The notes below the pieces were generated by a model. It saw nothing but the letters and a program-made list of their open reading frames with translations. It did not search any database and was not told the origin of the DNA. The position numbers and the translations under genes were made by a program. Positions 25,869 through 35,456 of a stretch of 64,000 nucleotides of DNA are shown here, piece after piece. How positions within the stretch are numbered: position 1 is the stretch's first letter; every line of letters starts with the position of its first letter. This DNA is from DASTSN01 sp035549175 (lineage in GTDB: Bacteria; Bacteroidota; Bacteroidia; Chitinophagales; Chitinophagaceae), in assembly GCA_035549175.1 (NCBI GenBank), contig DASZRL010000092.1, positions 73,584-137,583 on the forward strand, given 5' to 3'.

Positions 25869-27488
25869 TCAGACGAGCATGCGAAGCGGCTCTTCCAGCA
25901 GGCTCTTGAGTGTTTGCAGGAAGGCGGCACCTGTGGCACCGTCCACGACCCGGTGATCGCAGCTCAGGGTCACCTTCATCACGTTGCCCGGCACAACGGC
26001 TCCGTTCTTGACGACGGGTACCTGCGAAATGCCCCCGACGGCCAGAATGCAGGCATCCGGGGGATTGATGATGGCGGTGAATTCATCGATGCCGAACATG
26101 CCCAGATTCGAGATCGTGAACGTATTGCCTTCCCAGTCGGCGGGTTGCAGTTTCTTGTCCTTGGCTTTCTGGGCGAACTCCTTCACCTCCGCCGCGATCT
26201 GGGAGAGGGATTTGGTATCGGCAAACCGGACCACCGGGACGAGCAGCCCGTCCTCTACGGCTACCGCCACGCCGATATTCACGTGATGGTTGACCCGGAT
26301 TCTGTCCCCCAGCCAGCTGCTGTTTACCGCAGGGTGTTGCTTCAGGGCGACGGCACAGGCTTTCAGGACCAGGTCGTTAAAGGATATTTTGACCTTGCTG
26401 ACTTCATTGAGCCGGGCCCGGCTGGCCACCGCATTATCCATGTCAATGGCCATGGTGAGGTAGAAGTGCGGGGCCGTGAATTTGCTTTCGGCCAGGCGCT
26501 TGGCAATCACCTTGCGCATCTGGGATACCGGAAACTCTTCGAAACTAACCTGACCGGCCGGGGCAGCTGCGACTGCCGGAAGCGTCGTTTTCGCCGCGGG
26601 AGCGGCGGCCGGCGTGTATTGGTCAATGTCCTGCTTAACGATCCGGCCACCATCGCCGGACCCCTGCACCAGGTGCAGGTCGATACCTTTTTCAGCGGCC
26701 AGTTTCCGGGCCAGGGGAGAAGCCTTGATCCGACCGTTCTGCGAGGAGCCGCCTGGCGCACCGGCCGGTGCCGGGGCCGGCGTGGCGGTGGTTGCGGAGG
26801 GGGTGGCTGCTGCCGGCGCCGGGGCTGCCGGGCCACCGCCCTTGACGGCAGCTACGATAGCATCCACGTCGACCTTGCCCGGTTCGCCGATAATGCAAAG
26901 CAGGGCATTCACCGCGATCTTTTCGCCTTTTTGCGCGCCAATATATAATAAGGTCCCGTTCTTATAGCTTTCCAGCTCCATGGTAGCCTTGTCCGTTTCG
27001 ATTTCGGCCAGCAGGTCACCCTTTTTGACCGGATCTCCCACCTTTTTGTGCCAGGCTGCAATCACCCCTTCCGTCATGGTATCGCTCAGGCGGGGCATGA
27101 GGACTACTTCCTCCAGTTTGGATAAATCGGCAGCCGGAGTAGCGGAAGCCGCGGCCGGCGCCGGGCTGGGGGCGGCGGGCTGTTCGGCTTTGGCAGCGGG
27201 CTGGGAGGGGGCATGGCCACCGGATGCAAGCAGCGAACTGATGTCCTCACCGGCCTTGCCGATGATGGCCAGCAGGTCATTTACCTGCAATTTGCCTCCT
27301 TTGTCAACCCCTATATGCAGCAGCGTGCCATCTTTATAACTTTCCAGTTCCATGGTCGCCTTGTCCGTCTCCACCTCGGCCAGCAAATCACCTTTTTTCA
27401 CGGGATCTCCCACTTTTTTGTGCCACGCTGCGATCACGCCTTCCGTCATGGTATCGCTCAGGCGGGGCATCAGGATCACTTCAGCCAT
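25869..27488 (-). CDS. aceF: Dihydrolipoyllysine-residue acetyltransferase (E2 of pyruvate dehydrogenase)
   Basis: Core E2 subunit that passes the acetyl group from lipoyl arms to CoA. The 539 residues contain two lipoyl domains (about 1-77 and 126-201; lipoylated lysines K43 and K167 in ETDKATME), Ala/Pro-rich hinges, an E1/E3-binding domain (about 254-288, with ASPLARKLAAEKGIDL) and the catalytic domain ending at LSCDHRVVDGATG, with the active-site His. The two lipoyl domains start nearly identically and the DNA units are very similar too, which points to a fairly recent duplication or gene conversion. E1 and E3 genes are not adjacent. The Ala/Pro linkers make acetyl-transferase of pyruvate the best choice; 2-oxoglutarate E2 normally has one lipoyl domain. 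Confidence 0.95.
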   Translation of the reverse strand: MAEVILMPRLSDTMTEGVIAAWHKKVGDPVKKGDLLAEVETDKATMELESYKDGTLLHIGVDKGGKLQVNDLLAIIGKAGEDISSLLASGGHAPSQPAAKAEQPAAPSPAPAAASATPAADLSKLEEVVLMPRLSDTMTEGVIAAWHKKVGDPVKKGDLLAEIETDKATMELESYKNGTLLYIGAQKGEKIAVNALLCIIGEPGKVDVDAIVAAVKGGGPAAPAPAAATPSATTATPAPAPAGAPGGSSQNGRIKASPLARKLAAEKGIDLHLVQGSGDGGRIVKQDIDQYTPAAAPAAKTTLPAVAAAPAGQVSFEEFPVSQMRKVIAKRLAESKFTAPHFYLTMAIDMDNAVASRARLNEVSKVKISFNDLVLKACAVALKQHPAVNSSWLGDRIRVNHHVNIGVAVAVEDGLLVPVVRFADTKSLSQIAAEVKEFAQKAKDKKLQPADWEGNTFTISNLGMFGIDEFTAIINPPDACILAVGGISQVPVVKNGAVVPGNVMKVTLSCDHRVVDGATGAAFLQTLKSLLEEPLRMLV

Positions 27489-27588
27489 AGTGCTTTGAAA
27501 TTTTGGCCGAAATTAAGGTAAAATGCTGAATGTGCGCAAAGGCCGGATGGCTCCGGGAATGGCCGGAGCAGCAGGTTGGGGACCCTGT

Positions 27589-28515
27589 TTAGGCAGGCTT
27601 CCTGTAACTGGCTGCCAGTATGCGCAATCCTTCGGCATAGGAAGTCGGTCGCAGTCCCAGCTGCTGCTCTATCCGCGAGGAATCGAACAGGTACGGGGAA
27701 TCGTACTGGTACGCCATTTCGTAAAACTCACGGATTACGCCGTTAAACAAACCGATCAGGCGAAGCATGCCGCGGCTGATCAGGCTGATGCGGGAGGATC
27801 CGCCCATCAGGCGGCACGCTTCCTCCACCAGTTCCTGGGCCGACCAGGCCGGACTCGCCGTGGGCAAATGCCAGACCTGGTTCCAGGCCGCTTCGCTGGA
27901 AGCCAGCACCCGCAGCGCCCTGCCGCAGTCTGGTGTGTAGGTCAGGGAGTGGGGCACGCCGGCTTGCAGCATCCACTGGGCCCTGCGGCCCCGCGCAAGC
28001 CGGTCGGTGACGAGTGTGTTGAAGACGCTTGTGCTGCAATTTGGGCCGTAAAAATCAGCCGCCCGGGCAATCAGGGCCTTCAGGTTTCCGGCCTGTACCT
28101 CGTCCAGCAGCATGCGGGCGATGCGGGCCCTGACCTCTCCTTTTCGACTGGTTGGGTTCCAGGGAGTCGCCTCCGTCATGGGACCGTCCACGTTACCCAG
28201 GCAATACACATTATCAAAAAAAACCAGGCGGGCGCCCTCGTCCCGGCAGGCAGCCAGGGTGTTGCGCATAATCAGCGGCCAGGCAGACTCCCAGGTAGGC
28301 AGGTGATACCGAAGCCCCGGCATCAGGTACACGATGGAGGCCCCCCGGACCGCTTCACGGACCTGTCCGGCCTGGGTCAGATCCGCAGCTTTCCATTCCG
28401 CACCCGGGACCTGATGGGGCCGCCTGCTTACCAGGCGAAGAGGTAGCTGATGGGCCAGCAGTTCCTGGCTTAGTTCGCGGGCAATCACCCCGCCGGCGCC
28501 CAAAATCGTATGCAT
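27589..28515 (-). CDS. NAD-dependent epimerase/dehydratase family protein
   Basis: SDR-type protein of 308 residues. The N-terminal Rossmann motif is LGAGGVIARELSQEL, after only three residues, and the Tyr-containing DFYGPN segment (AADFYGPNCST) is typical of extended SDRs. It resembles a group annotated as NAD-dependent epimerases that act on unknown sugar or ketone substrates. The usual YxxxK motif is not well seen, so catalysis is uncertain. It lies between dnaX (44 bp downstream) and aceF (100 bp on the other side), all on the - strand. Confidence 0.85.
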   Translation of the reverse strand: MHTILGAGGVIARELSQELLAHQLPLRLVSRRPHQVPGAEWKAADLTQAGQVREAVRGASIVYLMPGLRYHLPTWESAWPLIMRNTLAACRDEGARLVFFDNVYCLGNVDGPMTEATPWNPTSRKGEVRARIARMLLDEVQAGNLKALIARAADFYGPNCSTSVFNTLVTDRLARGRRAQWMLQAGVPHSLTYTPDCGRALRVLASSEAAWNQVWHLPTASPAWSAQELVEEACRLMGGSSRISLISRGMLRLIGLFNGVIREFYEMAYQYDSPYLFDSSRIEQQLGLRPTSYAEGLRILAASYRKPA

Positions 28516-28559
28516 GCCAAAAGGTTTAACCGGTTTTTAACTGGCTGGGTCAGGACAGG

Positions 28560-30419
28560 TTAATAGTCCAGCTCCAGGCGTAGCCGATCCTTCAATTCCC
28601 TGACCAGGGGGAAGGATTCGGTCATTTTAAGGTACTGTTCGCGTGAAGTTAACGGCAAGTCCTGCACCGGCCGGGCATCGGATTTTTCTTCGATGAGGAT
28701 GGCGAACTGAAGGTTCCGGTTGCGCAAGGCCTGCTGCAGGAATTCGGAAGCGTGTACGCGTTCCTTTTCAATGAATTTGTATTCCAGGTTATTAGCGGTC
28801 AATACCTCAAAACTGTTCTCATCCCGGATGCGGAGCGTAGCCAGTTCAAAACTCTGTGCGGCGGAGTTCTTGGCTTCCTTCAGTTGTTGGACATACCGTT
28901 TCCAGGCTTCCTGGAGCGGTTCGGCCTGTAGGGGATGACTGGCCTGGTCCGCTGCCGGGGTACCCGGGTCCCTGAATTGTTCGCGGATTTTGGAAAGGGC
29001 CGACAGGCGCGGGGTCCCGGCAGATGTGGTTGCCGTGGCAGCCGGGCCATTCGTACCGGGAGCTGCCGCGGCGGACGCGGTCATGGCTGGGCCGGCCGCA
29101 GCGGGTTTTGGCTGGGCCCCCGGAGCGGCAAGAGTTGAATCGATGAGGAGCCTGGCTGACCCGGTATCGGGGGCGGGGGAGCCTGGTTCCGGTTGCGGGG
29201 TCGATCCCGCCTTCTTCCCGGGCGTCACATATTCCATGGGTGCGATCCTGCGGAACCCGATGGGTTTGGCCGATTCAATCAGTTTTTTTTTACCCAGTCC
29301 GCCGGGTTCTGCCACCACTTCAAGGGCTTGGTGCAGGTAACAGAGTTTGATAAGGGCCAGTTCAACATGCAGGCGTTTGTTGCGGGCCGCCTTATAATTG
29401 AGTTCGGCTTCACCGAGGAGGTTCAGGGCACTGATCAGGTAGGCGGCCGGTATGGATCGGGCTGCCTGGATGTAGCGGTCCCGGAAACCCTCCACGACAT
29501 CCAGCAGTTCGCCTACCCGTTCGTCCTTGCAGACCAGCAGGTTCCGCACGAACTCCGCAAACCCGTTCAGCACCATGTCACCTTCAAAGCCCTTGCGGTT
29601 AATGTCATCGTATAACAGCATGGCGCCCGCCAGGTCCTGGCGCAGCATGCAGTCGATCAGGCGGAAATAATAGTCGGCATCCAGGATATTGAGGTGTTCC
29701 AGGGTGTTCTGGTAGCTGACTTCCCCGCTGGTGAAACTCACAATCTTGTCCAGGATGCTGAGCGCATCCCGCATGCAGCCTTCACTTTTCTGCGCGATCA
29801 GCTGCAGGGATGCCTTGTCGGCATGGATCTGCTCCTTGTCACAGATCTCCTGCAGGTGTTCCACCGTGTCGGCCGTGGTGATCCGCTTGAAATCGAAGAT
29901 CTGGCACCGGCTCAGGATGGTTGGCAGGATTTTATGTTTTTCCGTGGTGGCCAGGATGAAAATGGCATAAGAGGGAGGCTCCTCCAGGGTCTTAAGAAAG
30001 GCATTGAAGGCCGCCGAACTCAGCATGTGGACCTCGTCGATGATATACACCTTGTATTTACCGGCCTGGGGGGCAAAGCGAACCTGTTCCACCAGGGTGC
30101 GGATGTCGTCCACGGAATTATTGCTGGCGGCATCCAGTTCGTGGATGTTCAGGGAGGTACCTTCATTAAAGGAAAGGCAGGAACCACACTGATTGCAGGC
30201 TTCCCCCTCGGGGGTCTGGTTCTCGCAGTTTATCGTCTTGGCGAGAATCCTGGCGCAGGTGGTTTTGCCGACCCCGCGGGGACCGCAAAACAGGAAGGCA
30301 TGCGCCAGTTGGTTGTGACGGATGGCATTCTTCAGGGTGGTGGTAATATGGGCCTGCCCCACCACCGTCGCAAAGGTCTGGGGCCGGTATTTCCTGGCTG
30401 AAACAATGAATTTGTCCAT
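28560..30419 (-). CDS. dnaX: DNA polymerase III subunits gamma and tau
   Basis: Clamp-loader ATPase of 619 residues. Walker A is CGPRGVGKTTCA (about 45-56), the zinc-binding cysteines are in NCENQTPEGEACNQCGSC, Walker B/DEAH-like is IIDEVHML, and the SRC motif (arginine finger) is in ILSRCQIFDF. Residues after about 370 form a tau-like tail with an Ala/Pro-rich linker (about 400-470) and a C-terminal domain that should bind the polymerase alpha subunit. I see no obvious slippery site with hairpin for gamma formation at the poly-Lys region (LGKKKLIES contains an A-rich codon run, which would be the candidate). Confidence 0.96.
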   Translation of the reverse strand: MDKFIVSARKYRPQTFATVVGQAHITTTLKNAIRHNQLAHAFLFCGPRGVGKTTCARILAKTINCENQTPEGEACNQCGSCLSFNEGTSLNIHELDAASNNSVDDIRTLVEQVRFAPQAGKYKVYIIDEVHMLSSAAFNAFLKTLEEPPSYAIFILATTEKHKILPTILSRCQIFDFKRITTADTVEHLQEICDKEQIHADKASLQLIAQKSEGCMRDALSILDKIVSFTSGEVSYQNTLEHLNILDADYYFRLIDCMLRQDLAGAMLLYDDINRKGFEGDMVLNGFAEFVRNLLVCKDERVGELLDVVEGFRDRYIQAARSIPAAYLISALNLLGEAELNYKAARNKRLHVELALIKLCYLHQALEVVAEPGGLGKKKLIESAKPIGFRRIAPMEYVTPGKKAGSTPQPEPGSPAPDTGSARLLIDSTLAAPGAQPKPAAAGPAMTASAAAAPGTNGPAATATTSAGTPRLSALSKIREQFRDPGTPAADQASHPLQAEPLQEAWKRYVQQLKEAKNSAAQSFELATLRIRDENSFEVLTANNLEYKFIEKERVHASEFLQQALRNRNLQFAILIEEKSDARPVQDLPLTSREQYLKMTESFPLVRELKDRLRLELDY

Positions 30420-30527
30420 AATCCTCCCGGCCCAGGGGCCGTGCTTTTTTCGTTAGGTACCGCTGCAAGATAAGAAAAGCGGCAGGTTCCGCGCAGGCAA
30501 TTCCCGGCTCCCCGGGGCGGGGGCCGG

Positions 30528-31688
30528 TCAGACCAGGGGATGCGGCTTGAATGGCTGGGTCCGGTCGAACAGGTACCGGTAGGTGACCAGGCGTCGCGTA
30601 CGCTGGGTGGGCAGGGATTCTGCGACGTTGATCATCTTGGGATTGAAATCACCGATCCATTGCATCTCGTATTCATCGTACAGGTGCCGGCCCTGGATCA
30701 GCTTGGCTCCCTCGACGATCATAAAGGCATCCACGCCGCGGCCCTGGAATTCCGGAACGATGCCAAAGGCGATGCCGGTAAACTTGGTGACCCGGCGGGT
30801 ATGTTTGATCCACAGGAATTTGAGCTGGTGCCACCAGTCAAACTGCCCGTCGAGGTGTTTAAACCACTGGTTCAGATCCGGCAGGTTGACCCATGTCGCG
30901 ATCGGCTCGCCATCGTAATAGACGAACCAGTTGATGCGTTCATCCATCACGGGTTTCATGGACTGGAACAGCTTCAAAACGGCTGCTTCGGAGAGTTCCT
31001 TCATGCCACCGTGACCTGCCCAGGCCTTGTTATAGACGATGGCAAAGTCCCGCGCATACCTGGCCAGGTGTCGTTTTTCCATATGCCGGGCTACGTATTT
31101 GGGATCTGCTGCCAGGGCATCGTGCCGGGTATAGAATTTCCGGGCCAGGGGCAGGTCCACCCGCATGCCATAGCAGATCTGGTTGAAATAAGGCCGGAAC
31201 CCGTATTGCTCGAACAGGCGCTGGTAATAGGCGGGGTTGTAGTTGAGGCAGTACACAGGTGGCTGAAAACCTTCCACCTGCAGGCCCCAGAAGCGATCCC
31301 GCTCGCCAAAATTGATGGGCCCGTCCATGGCTCCCATACCGCGCTGCAGCAACCAGTGCCGGGCTACATCAAATAGCATGTCGGCTGCATCCTGGTTGTC
31401 GATACAATCGAAGAAGCCGATGCCTCCCACGGGGCAGTTATCCCCCTTGGAGCGGTATTTCTTGTTGACGAAGGCGGCAATCCTGCCTGCCAGTCCTCCC
31501 TGGTCATCCTTGAGTATCCAGCGAATCGCTTCCCCATGCCGGAATGCCTTATTCAGGGCGGGGTCGAAAACCTGGTTGATATCCTTATCCAGGGGACGGA
31601 TATAATGGGGATCTTTCCGGTTTAGCTGAACGTTTACCTGGATAAACTCGCGGGCCAGCTTGGGAGTAGTTACTTCCACCAGTTGCAT
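30528..31688 (-). CDS. GNAT-like acyltransferase family protein
   Basis: Cytoplasmic protein of 386 residues from ATG 31688. It resembles the group labelled GNAT superfamily or YghO-like: the C-terminal half has the GIVPEFQGRGVDAFMI stretch that matches the acetyl-CoA-binding motif A (Q/R-x-x-G-x-G/A) of N-acetyltransferases, and it ends in a strand-rich part. The N-terminal half (DKDINQVFDPALN and GPINFGERDRFWGL) is also characteristic of the group. Substrate unknown. It is upstream of dnaX by 108 bp on the same strand. Confidence 0.75.
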   Translation of the reverse strand: MQLVEVTTPKLAREFIQVNVQLNRKDPHYIRPLDKDINQVFDPALNKAFRHGEAIRWILKDDQGGLAGRIAAFVNKKYRSKGDNCPVGGIGFFDCIDNQDAADMLFDVARHWLLQRGMGAMDGPINFGERDRFWGLQVEGFQPPVYCLNYNPAYYQRLFEQYGFRPYFNQICYGMRVDLPLARKFYTRHDALAADPKYVARHMEKRHLARYARDFAIVYNKAWAGHGGMKELSEAAVLKLFQSMKPVMDERINWFVYYDGEPIATWVNLPDLNQWFKHLDGQFDWWHQLKFLWIKHTRRVTKFTGIAFGIVPEFQGRGVDAFMIVEGAKLIQGRHLYDEYEMQWIGDFNPKMINVAESLPTQRTRRLVTYRYLFDRTQPFKPHPLV

Positions 31689-31712
31689 GCTGCAAAGAAA
31701 GGTAATTCCCGT

Positions 31713-33308
31713 TTATTGGCCGGCCGGGCCAAACAGGTGTTTGGCAAGCCGGGCATCATGGTCGTAGATGTCGCGGCGGAAATTCAACTGCCCCTGGGGG
31801 TCCACCCAGGCAGTAAAGTATCCGATGAATACCGGTACCGGTTCCTTCAGCGTGACCCATTGCTCTTTGCCGGCATGCATGGCCCGGGTGACACGCTCAT
31901 CTGTCCAGGCAGGGTCTGACCGCAGTAAATACCCGGCCAGTTTCCTTGCATCACCCAGCCGGATGCAGCCATGACTGAAGGCCCGGCTGGTTTCTCCAAA
32001 AAGAGACTTGGCAGGCGTATCATGGAGATAGATGCTGTAATTGTTGGGGAAAAGGAACTTGACCAGTCCCAGGGCGTTGTTGGGCCCGGGGCGTTGGCGG
32101 ATCCCGCCTTTAAATCGCTCCATCCGATTGGTCGTCAGATAATTAGGATTACGCTGCATGGCGGGAACGATTTCCTTCTTCACAATGCTGGCCGGTACAT
32201 TCCAGTAGGGGCTGAATACCACGTACCGCAGGTTGGCATTGAAAATAACGGTCTGGTGCGCGGCCTGGCCGACCACCACGTCCATACTCCAGGCCGGATC
32301 CCCCTTTTCAAAAACGTGCAGGCGGAACTCCGGAATATTTACCAGGAGGTAATCGGTAGCGGGTTCCCGGGGTACCCACCGGATGCGTTCCATATTGATC
32401 AGCAGCTGGCGGATCCGCGCGGCAGGCAGAATATTCAGTTCCCGGAAGAACCCCGGGCCGGCCACGCCGTCTTCGGCAAGACCATGGCGGTGCTGGAAAT
32501 GCTTCACGGCCTCCCTCAGCGGGTCATCAAACAGGCTGGAACTGTCGGATCCTGCCAGGTCACCCGCCAGCCGAAGGTTCTGCCTGATGAGCCGGATAAC
32601 CTGGGCGGAATCACCCAGGCGCAGGCTTTTTTGTGTCGCAGGTACCGTGTGCCAGGCCTGGCTATTTTCTATTTCCTGGTAGCGGACCAGGTAATCCTTG
32701 AGTAACCGGTACTGCCTGTTCACGGGTTCATACGCAGACAGGTTGCGACCGCGGTTGCGGATCAGGGAATCCAGAAAACCGGCCGGATCTATTTTTTTCC
32801 TGGGTATATACCAGTCCAGTTCCCGGGCGTCCAGCTGGCCCTTCCCCTGGTAGGCACGCCGGGCATACCGGAAGAACTGGCGGGTCAGCAAGAGTTCGGC
32901 CTCCGCAAACAGGCTGTCCGGCGCTGCCCGGAGGTCCTGGCCGGCCTGCAGGGTGTCGACAAGCAGCTGCAGGCGGGGATTTGCCAGGCTGCTGTCTCCC
33001 GAATAGGCAATATAATCATTCTGCATTTCCAGGAAGGTGGTGGTATAATCAGCCAGTCCTTCCGGAAAAAACCAGGCATACTGGTAGTTTCGGCGGTTGT
33101 AAAAATCCCGGATCCGGGAGGCATCCCCGCCGGAAATCCCTTCCGTCCGCATGAGTTGTTCGAGCAGGAGACTATCCAGGAACCTTTCCGAGAATGCGTT
33201 GCGGACCGTGATGGAGGTATCCCGCCCCGGGGAAGTCAGCGGGGCAGAATGCGGTTGCCGGCAGCCGACCAGCAAAAGAAACACTATGGCAGAAAGAAGC
33301 CTGTTCAT
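31713..33308 (-). CDS. L,D-transpeptidase family lipoprotein (YcbB-like)
   Basis: Protein of 531 residues with a lipoprotein signal (LLLVGCRQ, Cys16). The N-terminal part is a scaffold like E. coli YcbB/LdtD; a peptidoglycan-binding helix bundle is seen around LREAVKHFQHRHGLAEDG. The L,D-transpeptidase domain follows, with HDTPAKSLFGE and the catalytic motif SHGCIRLGDA (about residues 445-455, active Cys). It would form 3-3 crosslinks or attach proteins to peptidoglycan. Its gene is convergent to nothing close and is divergent from atpD with 195 bp between them. No lipid-linked partner genes adjacent. Confidence 0.9.
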   Translation of the reverse strand: MNRLLSAIVFLLLVGCRQPHSAPLTSPGRDTSITVRNAFSERFLDSLLLEQLMRTEGISGGDASRIRDFYNRRNYQYAWFFPEGLADYTTTFLEMQNDYIAYSGDSSLANPRLQLLVDTLQAGQDLRAAPDSLFAEAELLLTRQFFRYARRAYQGKGQLDARELDWYIPRKKIDPAGFLDSLIRNRGRNLSAYEPVNRQYRLLKDYLVRYQEIENSQAWHTVPATQKSLRLGDSAQVIRLIRQNLRLAGDLAGSDSSSLFDDPLREAVKHFQHRHGLAEDGVAGPGFFRELNILPAARIRQLLINMERIRWVPREPATDYLLVNIPEFRLHVFEKGDPAWSMDVVVGQAAHQTVIFNANLRYVVFSPYWNVPASIVKKEIVPAMQRNPNYLTTNRMERFKGGIRQRPGPNNALGLVKFLFPNNYSIYLHDTPAKSLFGETSRAFSHGCIRLGDARKLAGYLLRSDPAWTDERVTRAMHAGKEQWVTLKEPVPVFIGYFTAWVDPQGQLNFRRDIYDHDARLAKHLFGPAGQ

Positions 33309-33437
33309 ATTCGGATTTGTATACCGGCATCGGCCGGTTTCCTTCTTAATTTACACGGATTGGCCCTACCCGCCAAAACAGGCATTCCGGGGTCCAAAAA
33401 ATACTGGTATGGCGGGCCAGGAAGGGGGCCCGGGAAG

Positions 33438-33469
33438 TTTGGCAAATCGTTACGTCCCCCTTACCTTTG
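33438..33469 (+). promoter_or_regulatory. Promoter of atpD-atpC (TTTG-N20-TACCTTTG)
   Basis: -33 box TTTG at 33438-33441 and -7 box TACCTTTG (TAnnTTTG) at 33462-33469, spaced by exactly 20 nt. The expected start of transcription is about 27-30 nt before the atpD ATG at 33504. Confidence 0.82.
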
Positions 33470-33503
33470 CGGCCTGAAAATAACCCACTAATACATACCC
33501 GCT

Positions 33504-35003
33504 ATGGCAAATGTTGGTAAAGTAAAACAAGTAATCGGGGCAGTCATCGACGTGCAGTTTGAGGGCAAGCTCCCCGAGATCTATAACTCGCTGGAACTGA
33601 AACGACAGAATGGTGAAGTCCTGGTCCTGGAAGTGCAACAGCACCTGGGAGAGGATAGCGTTCGCTGCATTGCTATGGACGGTACCGAAGGGTTGGTTCG
33701 CGGCATGGAGGTAGTGGACACCGGCCGGGCTATCGCCATGCCGGTTGGTGAATCCATCCGGGGACGCCTTTTCAATGTAACCGGGGATCCGATCGACGGG
33801 TTACCTGCCGTAAGCAAGGAAGGCGGACGCCCCATTCATGCCAAGCCCCCTACTTTTGAGAACCTGAGTACAGCCGCCGAGGTGCTTTTCACGGGTATCA
33901 AGGTCATTGACCTCATCGAGCCCTATGCCAAGGGGGGTAAGATCGGCCTGTTCGGGGGAGCCGGGGTAGGTAAGACCGTTCTGATCCAGGAACTTATTAA
34001 TAATATCGCCAAGGCCTATTCGGGTTTGTCAGTATTTGCCGGCGTAGGCGAGCGGACCCGCGAGGGCAACGACCTGATGCGCGAGATGATCGAGGCCGGT
34101 ATCATGAAATACGGTGATGCGTTCAAGCACAGTATGGAAGAAGGCGGCTGGGATCTGAAGAAGGTGGACCTGAAGGAACTTTCCGATTCCAAGGCAACCT
34201 TTGTTTTCGGCCAGATGAATGAGCCCCCCGGAGCCCGTGCGCGGGTGGCGCTTTCCGGTCTTACCATAGCGGAATATTACCGGGATGGTGACGGCCAGGG
34301 CAAGGGGCGCGATATTCTGTTCTTTGTGGATAATATCTTCCGCTTCACCCAGGCCGGTTCGGAAGTATCGGCGCTGCTGGGCCGGATGCCTTCTGCAGTG
34401 GGTTACCAGCCTACCCTGGCCACCGAAATGGGGCTTATGCAGGAACGGATCACCTCCACCAAAAACGGTTCCATTACCTCGGTACAGGCCGTGTATGTGC
34501 CCGCGGATGACCTGACAGACCCGGCACCTGCTACCACGTTCGCCCACCTCGACGCCACCACCGTATTGAGCCGTAAGATTGCGGATTTGGGGATTTATCC
34601 CGCCGTTGACCCGCTGGATTCCACCTCCCGCATCCTGACGCCCCAGATCGTGGGCGAGGCGCACTACAACTGTGCAAACCGCGTTAAGCTGATCCTTCAG
34701 CGTTACAAGGAACTGCAGGATATCATCGCTATCCTGGGTATGGACGAACTCAGTGATGAAGATAAGATGACGGTGCAGCGCGCCCGGAAGGTGCAGCGCT
34801 TCCTGTCCCAGCCCTTCCACGTGGCGGAGGCATTCACGGGACTTAAAGGGGTGCTCGTACCGATCGAGGAGACCATCCGTGGCTTCAACATGATCATGGA
34901 TGGCGAAGTGGACGAATACCCGGAAGCGGCCTTCAACCTCGTAGGTAGCATCGACGACGCCATCGAAAAGGGCAAGAAGCTGCTGGCACAGGCCCAGGGC
35001 TGA
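33504..35003 (+). CDS. atpD: F1F0 ATP synthase subunit beta
   Basis: Catalytic subunit of the F1 head, 499 residues. Walker A is GGAGVGKTV, with the family's PxGxxxxGR-type early domain, the Glu-containing GERTREGND, the Walker B region ILFFVDNIFRFTQAGSEVSALLGRMPSAVGYQPTL and the DELSD DELSEED-like motif MDELSDEDK. Family length and all catalytic residues are normal. Start ATG 33504. With atpC it forms a two-gene unit; the other subunit genes are elsewhere, which is usual for Bacteroidota. Confidence 0.98.
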   Translation: MANVGKVKQVIGAVIDVQFEGKLPEIYNSLELKRQNGEVLVLEVQQHLGEDSVRCIAMDGTEGLVRGMEVVDTGRAIAMPVGESIRGRLFNVTGDPIDGLPAVSKEGGRPIHAKPPTFENLSTAAEVLFTGIKVIDLIEPYAKGGKIGLFGGAGVGKTVLIQELINNIAKAYSGLSVFAGVGERTREGNDLMREMIEAGIMKYGDAFKHSMEEGGWDLKKVDLKELSDSKATFVFGQMNEPPGARARVALSGLTIAEYYRDGDGQGKGRDILFFVDNIFRFTQAGSEVSALLGRMPSAVGYQPTLATEMGLMQERITSTKNGSITSVQAVYVPADDLTDPAPATTFAHLDATTVLSRKIADLGIYPAVDPLDSTSRILTPQIVGEAHYNCANRVKLILQRYKELQDIIAILGMDELSDEDKMTVQRARKVQRFLSQPFHVAEAFTGLKGVLVPIEETIRGFNMIMDGEVDEYPEAAFNLVGSIDDAIEKGKKLLAQAQG

Positions 35004-35057
35004 TCCGGCTGATATCAACGTATAAAACAACTATTAACGATCCCCTAGGAGTTTGTT

Positions 35058-35315
35058 ATGAACCTGGAAATCCTGACACCTGAAAAGAAGCTGTTCAGCG
35101 GAGAAGTGTATGGCGTACAGATGCCCGGAATCAGCGGCAGCTTTGAAGTCCTGGACAGGCACGCACCCCTGGTAAGTGCGCTGAAGGCCGGCCGTGTCAA
35201 AGTACTCAAGGATAAGCAGCACCATACCGCCCAGTTCGACATTCAGGGCGGCTTCGTGGAAGTGCTGCAGAACCGGGTAACCGTCCTGGTAGAAGGTGCC
35301 AGGGAATTGGTGTAG
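35058..35315 (+). CDS. atpC: F1F0 ATP synthase subunit epsilon (short form)
   Basis: Protein of 85 residues that matches the N-terminal beta-sandwich of epsilon (LEILTPEKKLFSGEVYGVQMPGISGSFEVL, DRHAPLVSALKAG). The C-terminal helical hairpin that inhibits ATP hydrolysis is missing, a form known from Bacteroidota. It follows atpD by 54 bp with an SD-like AGGAG before the ATG, unusual in this window. Confidence 0.95.
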   Translation: MNLEILTPEKKLFSGEVYGVQMPGISGSFEVLDRHAPLVSALKAGRVKVLKDKQHHTAQFDIQGGFVEVLQNRVTVLVEGARELV

Positions 35316-35342
35316 GGAGTAGCCCGAAGTTTACCGAATTAT

Positions 35343-35369
35343 ATGCCCCCGGTGTGGGGCATTTTTTTT
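35343..35369 (+). terminator. Intrinsic terminator of atpD-atpC
   Basis: ATGCCCC, loop CGGTGT, GGGGCAT, then seven T; a 7-bp stem with a T tract 28 nt after the atpC stop. Confidence 0.88.
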
Positions 35370-35456
35370 ACCGGCTTTTTTTGACAAATTAGGATTTCCC
35401 TATAACAATCAGGCATCCGGTTTGCGGATTATTAGCTGTAGTAAAACCCTCCTGTC

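Noticed and set aside
35381..35406. TTGACA and TATAAC ahead of the DUF4136 gene, resembling a sigma70 promoter
   Set aside because: The spacer is only 14 bp and the phylum uses TTTG/TAnnTTTG elements; probably chance.
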